A stretch of 64,000 nt of DNA from Mesorhizobium tamadayense (GTDB taxonomy: Bacteria; Pseudomonadota; Alphaproteobacteria; Rhizobiales; Rhizobiaceae), in assembly GCF_003863365.1 (NCBI RefSeq), contig NZ_RQXT01000011.1, positions 109,237 to 173,236 of the forward strand, written 5' to 3'. Of this stretch, positions 47,485 through 57,092 are shown piece after piece (the stretch's first letter is position 1; each line of letters begins with the position of its first letter). A program made the translations under genes and the position numbers. The notes beneath the pieces were generated by a model that saw only the letters and a list, made by a program, of their open reading frames with translations, was not told the DNA's origin and searched no databases.

Positions 47485-48864
47485 ATGAAAGAGACGCGCC
47501 CCAGCCTGCTGCGCAGCACGCCGTTCCGGCTGGCGCTGACCTTCGCCTTCCTGTTCGTGCTCGCCTTCATCCTGTCCGGCGGGATCGTCTACTGGCTGAT
47601 GAGCGCCGAGCTGGCGCGACGGCTCGACCAGTCCATCAAGGAAACCTATTCGGTCGTCGCCCTGACCTATGCCGAGAACGACAAGGAAGATCTTGTCGCC
47701 TCGGTCAACAACAATGCCGACCTCAGCCCGGACAAGGACCAGCTTTTCTCGCTGACCGATCCCCGCGGCAATCATCTGGCCGGAAACTTCACCGCTTCCG
47801 GCCTGCCCGAGGGCTTCTCGATGTTTGCCGCCAGATTGCCGGGCGTGCCGCCCGACACCATGTACCGCGCCTATACCGGCGAGGTCGGCGGCAACAGTCT
47901 CACGGTCGCCTTCTCGCTGGCCGAGACCGACGAGCTGGAGACCATCGTGCTGATGAGCTTCGGCTGGGGCACGCTGTTCATCGCCGGCATCGCCATCGCC
48001 GGCGGCGCCTTGCTCGCCTCGCGCGTCCAGCGGCGCCTCGACGGCATTGCCGCCACCATGGTCGAGGTTTCGCACGGACGGCTCGACGCCCGCATCCCGC
48101 TGATCGGCAATAGCGACGACATCGACGCCGTATCCACGCAGGTGAACGCCGCGCTCGACCGTCTATCGGCGCTGGTCGACGGCATGCGGGAGGTCAGCGC
48201 CAACATCGCGCACGACCTGAAGACGCCGCTCAACCGCCTGCAGATGATCCTGGAGCAGGCCACCGACAAGACGGCTGCAGGCGAAGATGTTTCCGGCGAT
48301 CTGGCCGACGCCCGCGCCGAAAGCCGGCAGATCAACGAGACCTTCGACGCGCTGCTGCGCATCGCCCAGATCGAGGCCGGCGCGCGCAAGGCGCGCTTCG
48401 TCGATCTCGACGTCGGCAGCGTGGTCGACACCATCGGCGAGGTCTATGCCGACGTCGCCGAGGACGACGGGAAATCATTGTCGACAGCGCTCGTTCCGGG
48501 CACGAAATGGTACATCCACGGCGATCGCGACCTGCTGATGCAGATGCTGGCCAATCTGGTCGAGAACGCCTTGCGGCATTGCCCGCCGGGCACGGCGATC
48601 GAGCTGTCGGTGACCGGAAAGGGCGACCGCGTCCTCGTCCAGGTGCGCGACAATGGCCCCGGCATTCCAGCCGGGGAGCGCGAAAAAGTCTTCCAGCGGC
48701 TCTACCGGCTGGATTCCAGCCGCACGACTCCGGGCAGCGGCCTGGGCCTCAGCCTCGTCAAGGCGGTGGCCGACTTGCATGGCGCGACAGTCACGCTGCA
48801 GGACAACAATCCAGGGCTTGCCGTGATCATCGATTTTCCCGCGGTGAGTTCGCCCGCCGCCTGA
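47485..48864 (+). CDS. Sensor histidine kinase
   Basis: This 459-residue inner-membrane kinase has transmembrane helices near 17-38 and 158-178 enclosing a periplasmic sensor of about 120 residues, a HAMP domain (about 180-232), phospho-acceptor His243 in NIAHDLKTPLNRL and a catalytic domain with N box LVENALRHC, G1 DNGPGIP and G2 GSGLGLSLVKAV. It is the cognate partner of the regulator at 46371. The signal sensed is unknown. Confidence 0.93.
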   Translation: MKETRPSLLRSTPFRLALTFAFLFVLAFILSGGIVYWLMSAELARRLDQSIKETYSVVALTYAENDKEDLVASVNNNADLSPDKDQLFSLTDPRGNHLAGNFTASGLPEGFSMFAARLPGVPPDTMYRAYTGEVGGNSLTVAFSLAETDELETIVLMSFGWGTLFIAGIAIAGGALLASRVQRRLDGIAATMVEVSHGRLDARIPLIGNSDDIDAVSTQVNAALDRLSALVDGMREVSANIAHDLKTPLNRLQMILEQATDKTAAGEDVSGDLADARAESRQINETFDALLRIAQIEAGARKARFVDLDVGSVVDTIGEVYADVAEDDGKSLSTALVPGTKWYIHGDRDLLMQMLANLVENALRHCPPGTAIELSVTGKGDRVLVQVRDNGPGIPAGEREKVFQRLYRLDSSRTTPGSGLGLSLVKAVADLHGATVTLQDNNPGLAVIIDFPAVSSPAA

Positions 48865-48870
48865 TCGATT

Positions 48871-49737
48871 TTAGCGCCCGCCCGCCCTGCGGAAATCGGA
48901 GGGCGACATGCCGGCGAGCTTGCGGAACGACTTGTTGAAGGCGCTGAGCGAGCCAAAGCCCGAATCCATGGCGACCTTCAGCACATTGGCGCCCTCATGC
49001 ATCAGCAGCGCCTGCGCGTAGCTCAGCCGCAGCAGATTGACGTACTCGTTGAGCGTCATGCCCGTAGATTTCTTGAACAGGCTCATGGCGTATTTGGGAT
49101 GGATGTCGGCCGCGGCCGCGATGTTCACGCAGTCGATGTCGTAGAGGAAATTCTCGGCGATGAAGTCGCACATGCGCCCGACATTGCGCGACGACTGCTG
49201 GTCGAACGGGCTGCCGGCCCCGTGTCCGGACGCGGCTTCCGGCACCAGCCGGTACGCCTCGAACCGCACCCGCTCGAGCCGAAGCAGCAGCTCGTTGACG
49301 GCGTGTTCGGTCTTGGCCGGGTCGTCGGAGCGCGCATACTCGTTCCAGCGCTTGAAATTGTCGTTGTCCGACTGATCGGTGGCATTCGTCACCAAGGTCG
49401 CGCCCGTCATCAGCCGGTGCCGGACGTCGGCCGGCAGATGCAGCCTGAAGAAATGCACCAGCGGCAAGTGCGCGCCGGCATAGGTCGCATCGTCCGACAG
49501 ATCGTCCATCTGGTGCGGCAGGCCGCCCCAGAACAGGCACATGTCGCCGGCAGAGAGCGAGATCTCATGCTCGGCCATGCGGTAATGCACGCTGCCGCGC
49601 ACGATGAAGTTCACCTCGACCTGGGCGTGCCAATGCGGCTTCAGCATCACCAACGGATGGTTATGGAACATCTGCAAGGCCAGCGGCAGGCCTTCGACGC
49701 TGCTGGCGCCTGGGTGGTAGAATGGACGCTCCGGCAT
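48871..49737 (-). CDS. AraC-family transcriptional regulator of the sugar operon (inferred)
   Basis: This 288-residue regulator has an N-terminal cupin sensor (about 25-110: HWHAQVEVNFIVRGSVHY, LSAGDMCLFWGGLPHQM) and C-terminal double HTH (about 190-288: IAAAADIHPKYAMSLFKKSTGMTLNEYV in two parts, VAMDSGFGSLSAFNKSFRK). ATG 49737 is preferred because GGAAAG lies upstream. It is divergent from the sugar importer operon with 106 bp between the starts, so it probably controls that operon. Confidence 0.9.
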   Translation of the reverse strand: MPERPFYHPGASSVEGLPLALQMFHNHPLVMLKPHWHAQVEVNFIVRGSVHYRMAEHEISLSAGDMCLFWGGLPHQMDDLSDDATYAGAHLPLVHFFRLHLPADVRHRLMTGATLVTNATDQSDNDNFKRWNEYARSDDPAKTEHAVNELLLRLERVRFEAYRLVPEAASGHGAGSPFDQQSSRNVGRMCDFIAENFLYDIDCVNIAAAADIHPKYAMSLFKKSTGMTLNEYVNLLRLSYAQALLMHEGANVLKVAMDSGFGSLSAFNKSFRKLAGMSPSDFRRAGGR

Positions 49738-49843
49738 CTTACTTTCCGGCAATTTTTTATTCCCTTTGACGGGGACAAGCCTTCCGCACCGCATAATCTA
49801 GCCATGCTCACAGTGAGAGAGCAAATGAATTGGGAGGATTTCA

Positions 49844-51112
49844 ATGCGCACCACACTGACCTGCGCCACGCTTTTGCTTGCCTTGGGCTCCGGCCCGGCC
49901 TTGGCGCAATCCGGCGAGCTTACGATCTGGAGCTGGAACATCGCCGCTTCGTCGCTGAAATCGACGGTCGAAGGCTTCAACAAAAAATACCCCGACATCA
50001 AGGTCACCGTTCAGGACCTCGGCAACCAGCCCACCTATGACAAGTCCATCGCCGGCTGCGCCGCCGGCGGGGTCGGCCTGCCGGACATCGTCTCGATCGA
50101 GAACGGCGAGGCCGAGAACTACTGGAGCCAGTTCCCGGACTGCTTCGTCGACCTGCACACGCTGGGCTACGCGGCGGAAGACCAGAAGAAATTCCCCGAC
50201 TTCAAGCGCACCGAGCTGGAAGTCGGCGACAAGGCATACGCCATGCCGTGGGATTCCGGCCCGGTCGCCGTCTTCTACCGCCGCGACTTCTACGAGAAGG
50301 CCGGCGTCGATCCCGCCTCGATCAAGACCTGGGACGATTTCATCGCCGCCGGCAAGAAGATCCAGGCCGCGAATCCCGGCGTCACCATGACCAATGCCGA
50401 CTTCAACGGCGACACCGAATTCTTCCGCATGATCTCCAACGAGCAGGGCTGCGCCTATTTCGCCGAGGACGGCCAGTCGATCACAGTCAACCAGCCGAAG
50501 TGCGTCGACGCCATGACCAAGGTCAAGGAGATGAAGGACGCCGGCATCGTGTCTTCGGCCGACTGGTCGACCAAGATCACCAACAACACGGCCGGCACCG
50601 TCGCCACCCAGGTCTATGGCGGCTGGTATGAGGGCACGATCCGCACCGAATCACCGAAGGAAAGCGGCAAGTGGGGCGTTTACCTGATGCCGAGCCTGAC
50701 CGCCGACGGCCCGCGCGCCGCCAATCTCGGCGGCTCCTCTTTGGCCATCACCTCGGCCAGCAAGAACAAGGAAGCCGCCTACGCCTACCTGAAATACACG
50801 CTGGAGACGAATGAGGGCCAGATCACCATGCTGAAGGATTTCGGCCTTGTGCCCTCGCTGATCTCGGCGCTCGACGATCCTTACGTCGCGCAAGGCCAGC
50901 CCTATTGGGGCGGCCAGGCGGTGTGGAAGGATATCCTTGCCACGCTTCCCAAGGTGGTGCCGAGCCGCGGCACGCCGTTCCAGAGCGACGCCGAGATCAT
51001 CCTGCGTGCCGTGCAGACCAAATATTTGGCCGGCGGTTACCCCGACGCCAAGGCCGCGCTCGACGACGCCGCCAGCCAGATCGCCTCGGCGACGGGCCTG
51101 CCGGTCAAGTGA
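49844..51112 (+). CDS. Sugar ABC transporter substrate-binding protein
   Basis: This 422-residue periplasmic binding protein of the MalE/UgpB family (cluster B) has a signal peptide (1-21, ending PALAQ), then ELTIWSWNIAASSLKSTVEGFNKKYPDI (in two parts) and MPWDSGPVAVFYRRDFYEKAG, a standard hinge segment of carbohydrate-binding members. GGGAGG lies seven bases upstream of ATG. It is the first gene of the operon, separated from the permeases by a palindromic repeat. The sugar is unknown. Confidence 0.93.
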   Translation: MRTTLTCATLLLALGSGPALAQSGELTIWSWNIAASSLKSTVEGFNKKYPDIKVTVQDLGNQPTYDKSIAGCAAGGVGLPDIVSIENGEAENYWSQFPDCFVDLHTLGYAAEDQKKFPDFKRTELEVGDKAYAMPWDSGPVAVFYRRDFYEKAGVDPASIKTWDDFIAAGKKIQAANPGVTMTNADFNGDTEFFRMISNEQGCAYFAEDGQSITVNQPKCVDAMTKVKEMKDAGIVSSADWSTKITNNTAGTVATQVYGGWYEGTIRTESPKESGKWGVYLMPSLTADGPRAANLGGSSLAITSASKNKEAAYAYLKYTLETNEGQITMLKDFGLVPSLISALDDPYVAQGQPYWGGQAVWKDILATLPKVVPSRGTPFQSDAEIILRAVQTKYLAGGYPDAKAALDDAASQIASATGLPVK

Positions 51113-51154
51113 CAGGGCAGCCGGACGTGGTGCGAGAGCAGATTGCCGGAACGT

Positions 51155-51345
51155 CGACGCTGCCCCTCACCTGCCTGCCGGCATCCTCTCCCCGTATAGT
51201 GACGGGGAGAGGGGCGCTGTCGCCGACGGTTTCGCCAATCACCGACGATGCCGAGCAAGCGCCAACGCTGCGGTCAGCCGCTTCTCCCCGTCTCTGTACG
51301 GGGAGAAGTACCCGGCAGGGCGATGAGGGGCAGCGCTGACCTCGG
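51155..51345. repeat. Dispersed palindromic repeat inside the sugar operon
   Basis: Two outward palindromic blocks are visible: CTGCCCCTCACCTGCCTGCC with TCTCCCCGT-ACGGGGAGA (51160-51215), and CTTCTCCCCGT-ACGGGGAGAAG followed by CCGGCAGGGCGATGAGGGGC (51280-51335). It fills most of the 322-bp gap between the binding-protein and first permease genes. A related end lies at 1-34. Confidence 0.78.
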
Positions 51346-51434
51346 CTAATGATGGCCTTCCGTCGGCCACATCGATATCAACACCGCCCGCTACGACAGG
51401 CGTGAAACAAAACAAACCGAAAGGAGGGAGCACG

Positions 51435-52295
51435 ATGCGCCACCGCAACGCCACCGCGTATCGCTTCCTCACGCCTTACCTCCTGATCTTCGCGATCTTC
51501 TGGGTCTGGCCGATCATCAGCTCGTTCCTGATCTCCTTCCAGGCGACCCGCACCGTGCCGTGGCGCTTCGCGCCAACTTTCAACTGGGGCCGGCTGATCG
51601 GCGATCCCGCCTTCTTCAACGCCTTGAAGAACACGCTGCTGATCCTCGTCATCCAGGTGCCGGTGATGATCTCGCTGGCGATCGTGATGGCGGTGCTTTT
51701 GAACTCGCCGCTGCTAAAGGCGCGCGGCCTTTACCGCTTTGCCTTCTTCGCCCCGGTCGTGGTCGGCGAGGTGGCCTATTCGGCGGTATTCCGGCTGATG
51801 TTCAGCCTCGATTTCGGCATCATCAACAAGCTGCTCAACGGCGTCGGCCTGCCGAAGGTCGACTGGTTCTCCAACGTCACGCCGGCGATGGCGCTGATCA
51901 TGATCGCGGTGACCTGGCGCTGGGCCGGCTACAATGCCATCATCATCCTCGCCGGCCTGCAATCCATCCCGGAGGACGTCTACGAGGCGGCGACGCTGGA
52001 CCGCGTCAGCAAGGTCAAGCAGTTCTTCCACATCACCCTGCCGCTCCTGAAGCCGGTCATCGTCTTCTGCGCCGTGCTGTCGATCATCGGCACCATGCAG
52101 CTCTTCACCGAGCCGTTCCTGATCACCGAGCGCGGCGGACCGGGCGGCGGCACCGAGACGCTGGGCCTGCTGCTCTACCGCCAGGGTTTCCGCTCGCTCA
52201 ATTTCGGCTATGCCTCGGCCGTCGCCTACACCATGGCGGGCCTCGCCATCGCCATCACCCTGGTGCAGCTCTGGCTGACGAGGGACCCGAAATGA
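51435..52295 (+). CDS. Sugar ABC transporter permease (MalF-like)
   Basis: This 286-residue inner-membrane protein has six transmembrane helices and the EAA motif EDVYEAATLDRVSKVKQFFHI, which contacts the ATPase. 'PYLLIFAIFWVWPIISSF' is the first helix. AAGGAGG sits eight bases before ATG 51435. Its TGA overlaps the next ATG (52292). Confidence 0.93.
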   Translation: MRHRNATAYRFLTPYLLIFAIFWVWPIISSFLISFQATRTVPWRFAPTFNWGRLIGDPAFFNALKNTLLILVIQVPVMISLAIVMAVLLNSPLLKARGLYRFAFFAPVVVGEVAYSAVFRLMFSLDFGIINKLLNGVGLPKVDWFSNVTPAMALIMIAVTWRWAGYNAIIILAGLQSIPEDVYEAATLDRVSKVKQFFHITLPLLKPVIVFCAVLSIIGTMQLFTEPFLITERGGPGGGTETLGLLLYRQGFRSLNFGYASAVAYTMAGLAIAITLVQLWLTRDPK

Positions 52296-53128
52296 CCTCG
52301 CGCTCCCAAAGACGGCTCGGGCGCAGCATCTTGCTGCATCTTTTCCTGACGCCGCTGGCGCTGATCTGGCTGTTCCCGCTGTGGATGATGGTGGTGTTCT
52401 CCACCATGCCCGACAACGGCATCTTCAGCCCCGGTATCGAGCTCTTGCCGCACGATAACTTCCTCGAGAATTTCAACAATCTGCAGCGCGATACCAATTT
52501 CGTCGGCGCCATCGGCATCTCCGTCTCCGTGGCGGTGACCTATACTTTCCTCTCGGTGCTGCTCACCTCGATGGCCGGCTGGGCGCTGGCGCGCTACGAG
52601 TTCCTCGGCAAGGGCATCGTGGTGGCGATCATCTTCGGCACCATCACGCTGCCCTACGCGGTGGTGCTGATCCCGCAATTCATCATGGTGGCGCGCGACT
52701 TCCAGCTCGCCAACACTTGGGTCGCGCTGATCGTACCGCCGCTGTTCAATTCGCTCGGCGTGCTCTTTATGCGCCAGGCTTTTTCCATGATGCCGGCCGA
52801 GCTGTTCGACGCCGCAAGGGTCGAGGGCGTGAAGGAATGGCGCATCTTCCTCTTCATCGCGCTGCCGCTGGCGCGGCCGATGCTGGCGGCGCTCGCCATC
52901 ATCCTCTTCCTCGCCTCCTGGAACAACTATCTCTGGCCGCTGCTGATCAACAGCCAGCCCGGCGCGATGACGGCGCCGGTGGCGCTCGGCACCTTGATCG
53001 GCCTCACCAAGGTCTCCTGGGGCGGCATCATGGCGGGCGCCGTGATGCTGACGGTGCCGATGCTTGTCGTCTTCGTGCTGTTGCAGCGTCATTTCATCGC
53101 CGGCATCGCCGCCGGCGCGGTCAAGTAG
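52292..53128 (+). CDS. Sugar ABC transporter permease (MalG-like)
   Basis: This 278-residue inner-membrane protein has six helices and the EAA motif ELFDAARVEGVKEWRIFLFIALPLA in two parts. 'WLFPLWMMVVFSTMPDNGIF' is the typical first helix of MalG-type permeases. It is translationally coupled to the upstream permease and 12 bp before the ATPase gene. Confidence 0.93.
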   Translation: MTSRSQRRLGRSILLHLFLTPLALIWLFPLWMMVVFSTMPDNGIFSPGIELLPHDNFLENFNNLQRDTNFVGAIGISVSVAVTYTFLSVLLTSMAGWALARYEFLGKGIVVAIIFGTITLPYAVVLIPQFIMVARDFQLANTWVALIVPPLFNSLGVLFMRQAFSMMPAELFDAARVEGVKEWRIFLFIALPLARPMLAALAIILFLASWNNYLWPLLINSQPGAMTAPVALGTLIGLTKVSWGGIMAGAVMLTVPMLVVFVLLQRHFIAGIAAGAVK

Positions 53129-53140
53129 GATAGGAGCGCG

Positions 53141-54226
<1,086 letters not shown>

Positions 54227-54280
54227 CTTTCCTTTCTGCCCGATCGCGAAGGCGTGGCGGCGACCCATGGAGAATTCGAC

Positions 54281-56308
54281 ATGACATCAGGAAAAATTCG
54301 CTGGGGCATTCTTGGACCCGGCAGCATAGCAAGATCCTTCGCCGGCGGCGTGGCGCAGTCGCGCAGCGGCGAGCTGGTCGCACTCGGCGCCCGCAACCCC
54401 GGCAAGCCGGGCCTTGCCGAAGCTTTTGCGGGCGCGCGCATTCTCGACGGCTACGAGGCACTCCTCAACGATCCCGAGGTCGATGCCGTCTACATCTCGA
54501 TACCGCATCCCGGCCATGCCGAGTGGGCGATCAAGGCCGCCGAAGCCGGCAAGCATGTGCTGTGCGAAAAGCCGCTGGCGCTGACCGCCTTCGAGGCCGA
54601 CGCGATGATGCATGCGGCGCGAAAAGGGGGCACTTTTCTGGGCGAAGCCTTCATGTACCGGCTGCACCCGCAGACGCTGCAACTGGTCGAGCTGATCAAA
54701 TCGGGGGTCATCGGCGAGGTGCGCATGGTCAAGTCGAGCTTCGGCTTCGCCATGCCGGGCTTCATGCCGGAGCACCGGCTCTACGCCAACGAGCTTGCCG
54801 GCGGCGGCATCCTCGATGTCGGCGGCTATCCGGTGTCGATGGCGCGGCTGATTGCGGGTGCTGCGGCGGGACAGCCTTTCCTCGAGCCGGACAAGGTTGT
54901 GGGCGCGGCCCATCTCGGCCAGTCCGGCGTCGACGAATGGGCCTCGGCATTGCTGCACTTCGCCAACGGCATCGTCGCGGAGGTCTCCTGCAGCATTTCG
55001 CTCAACCAGGACAATGTCCTGCGCATTTTCGGCACCAAAGGGCATATCGAGGTGCCTGACTTCTGGTTCGCCGGTGGCAACCGCGACGTCGGACCGGGCC
55101 GGATCGACGTGATCCGGTCCGGGGCCGCGCGCGAGGTGATCAGCGTGAACGAAACCCGTCATCTCTATTCCTTCGAGGTCGACGCCGCCGGCGAGGCGAT
55201 CCGGGCCGGCAGGCAGGAATTCGCCTGGCCGGGCATGGGCTGGGCCGACAGCCTCGGCACGTTGCGCGTGCTCGACAAATGGCGCGCCGCCGTCGGACTT
55301 GAATACGAGATCGAGAAGCCGGCTAAGCGCGTCGCCACGATTTCGGGCCGGCCGCTGCGCTCCGGCGGCAGCGCCATCGGCAAGCGCGCCATCCCCGGCC
55401 TGCCGAAACAGGTCTCGCGGCTGGCGCTCGGCTTCGAGGATTTCCGCACCTTCTCCTCGGGCTCGATCTTGCTCGACGCCTATTTCGAGGCCGGCGGCAA
55501 TCTGTTCGACACCGGCTATGTCTACGGCGCCGGCTATACGGAAACGCTGCTCGGCCAGTGGCTGAAGAATCGCGGCGTGCGCGGGCAGTCGGTCATCATC
55601 GCCAAGGGCGCGCATTCGCCGCTCTGCTATCCCGATGTGATCGCCAAGCAGCTCGCCCAGTCGCTCGACCGGCTGCAGACCGACCATGTCGATATCTATT
55701 TCATGCATCGCGACAATCCGGACGTGCCGGTCGGCGAGTTCGTCGACGCCATGGACCAGGAGGCCAAGGCCGGCCGCATCCGCGGCCTGTTCGGCGGCTC
55801 CAACTGGACGATGGAGCGCATGGACGAGGCCATTGCCTATGCCGAACGCACCGGCAAGCAGAAGCCCGGCGCTCTCTCCAACAATTTCTCGCTGGCCGAG
55901 ATGCTGGAGCCGATCTGGGCCGGCTGCGTCACCTCTTCGACCGACGCCTGGAAAGCCTGGCTGACGACGCGGCAGATGCCGAACTTCGCCTGGTCGAGCC
56001 AGGGCCGCGGCTTCTTCACCGACCGCGCCGGTCGCGGCCGCACCGACAATGAAGAGCTGGTGCGCGTCTGGTATTCGGAAAAGAACTTCGGCCGCCGCGA
56101 CCGGGCGATCGAACTGGCGCAGAGGCTAGGCAAGAGCCCGATCCATGTCGCGCTGGCCTACGTGCTGGCGCAGCCCTTCCCGTCGGTCCCGCTGATCGGC
56201 CCGCGCACGCTAGACGAGCTGGAAGACAGCCTCAAGGCGCTGGCCATCGCGCTGTCGCCGGAGGATGTGGAGTGGCTGGATAATGGGGCGCAGCGGCGGC
56301 GGGCGTAG
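54281..56308 (+). CDS. Fused Gfo/Idh/MocA-family dehydrogenase and aldo/keto reductase
   Basis: This 675-residue protein joins two complete oxidoreductases in one uninterrupted frame. Residues 1-345 are Gfo/Idh/MocA-type: Rossmann WGILGPGSIARSF (Gly12, Gly14), CEKPLAL (Glu96-Lys97-Pro98) and DVGGYPV. Residues about 375-675 are an aldo/keto reductase barrel with all four catalytic residues: Asp410 and Tyr415 (DTGYVYG), Lys442 (IIAKGAHS) and His476 (YFMHRD). It is cytoplasmic and sits 54 bp after the sugar-importer ATPase gene, so it probably acts on the imported sugar by sequential or coupled NAD(P) chemistry. The start 54281 is preferred; GGAGAATTC precedes it. Confidence 0.9.
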   Translation: MTSGKIRWGILGPGSIARSFAGGVAQSRSGELVALGARNPGKPGLAEAFAGARILDGYEALLNDPEVDAVYISIPHPGHAEWAIKAAEAGKHVLCEKPLALTAFEADAMMHAARKGGTFLGEAFMYRLHPQTLQLVELIKSGVIGEVRMVKSSFGFAMPGFMPEHRLYANELAGGGILDVGGYPVSMARLIAGAAAGQPFLEPDKVVGAAHLGQSGVDEWASALLHFANGIVAEVSCSISLNQDNVLRIFGTKGHIEVPDFWFAGGNRDVGPGRIDVIRSGAAREVISVNETRHLYSFEVDAAGEAIRAGRQEFAWPGMGWADSLGTLRVLDKWRAAVGLEYEIEKPAKRVATISGRPLRSGGSAIGKRAIPGLPKQVSRLALGFEDFRTFSSGSILLDAYFEAGGNLFDTGYVYGAGYTETLLGQWLKNRGVRGQSVIIAKGAHSPLCYPDVIAKQLAQSLDRLQTDHVDIYFMHRDNPDVPVGEFVDAMDQEAKAGRIRGLFGGSNWTMERMDEAIAYAERTGKQKPGALSNNFSLAEMLEPIWAGCVTSSTDAWKAWLTTRQMPNFAWSSQGRGFFTDRAGRGRTDNEELVRVWYSEKNFGRRDRAIELAQRLGKSPIHVALAYVLAQPFPSVPLIGPRTLDELEDSLKALAIALSPEDVEWLDNGAQRRRA

Positions 56309-56347
56309 CGCTCAACGCTTGAGATTGGCGAAAGCCGCCGCGACATC

Positions 56348-56524
56348 CAATCTCCCCCCTTGCGGGGGAGATGCCTGGCAAGGCAGAGGGGGGTGCTGTC
56401 CCGCCGGCCTCTCCCAGTCAATCACCCACTGCGGCAGCATTAGACTGGGAAACCGGCCAAGGCTGGCGTTCCTTCACACCCCCTCTGGCCTGCCGGCCAT
56501 CTCCCCCACAAGGGGGGAGATTTG
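56348..56524. repeat. RIME-like intergenic repeat, copy 4
   Basis: Inverted blocks 56348-56395 and 56477-56524 match the other four copies. It lies between the convergent fusion gene and Lrp-type gene. Confidence 0.85.
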
Positions 56525-56540
56525 CAGTTCCACCGCCTCC

Positions 56541-56969
56541 TCACCGATCGATCCGCGTCGACAAAATAATCGACGACGATGTCCGCTCCACCCCGTCCAT
56601 CGCCCCTATGCGATCGAGCAGCGTATCGAGATCGCGGATCGACGGCGCGTCGACGATGACGATCATGTCGAAATTGCCGCTCACCGAATGCAGCGTCCTG
56701 ACCTGCGGCAGCGCTTGTAGGGCGCGCACCACCTTGTCGGCGAGTTTCGGCGTGACGGTGAGCAGCACATGCGCCTTGACCAGCCCCTGCTCGTAGTCGG
56801 GCGACAGCCGCACACCATAGCCGGTGATGATGCCGCGCTGTTCCAAGCGCTCGATCCGGCTCTGCACCGTGGTGCGCGACACGCCGAGCTTTCTCGCGAG
56901 TTCTGCGGTCGAGGCGCGCGCGTTGGCGCGCAAGAGCGAAAGCAGGGCTTGTTCGGCATCGCTGATCAT
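56541..56969 (-). CDS. Lrp/AsnC-family regulator, divergent from saccharopine dehydrogenase
   Basis: This 142-residue protein has a winged helix (AEQALLSLLRANARASTAELA, then LGVSRTTVQSRIERLEQRG) and RAM domain (about 65-140). ATG 56969 is used; an in-frame ATG at 56990 adds MPRGFVE. It is divergent from the saccharopine-dehydrogenase-like gene, suggesting lysine-responsive control. RIME copy 4 follows its stop. Confidence 0.87.
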   Translation of the reverse strand: MISDAEQALLSLLRANARASTAELARKLGVSRTTVQSRIERLEQRGIITGYGVRLSPDYEQGLVKAHVLLTVTPKLADKVVRALQALPQVRTLHSVSGNFDMIVIVDAPSIRDLDTLLDRIGAMDGVERTSSSIILSTRIDR

Positions 56970-57092
56970 TTCGACGAAACCTCTCGGCATATTGCTTAAA
57001 AAGCGGTTTCGCTTCGTACAGTCCCACGCTTCCTTTCGACAGGCAAGCTGCGATGATTTCCGCCAACTCGGAAACTGGCAGGGGTATTGACC

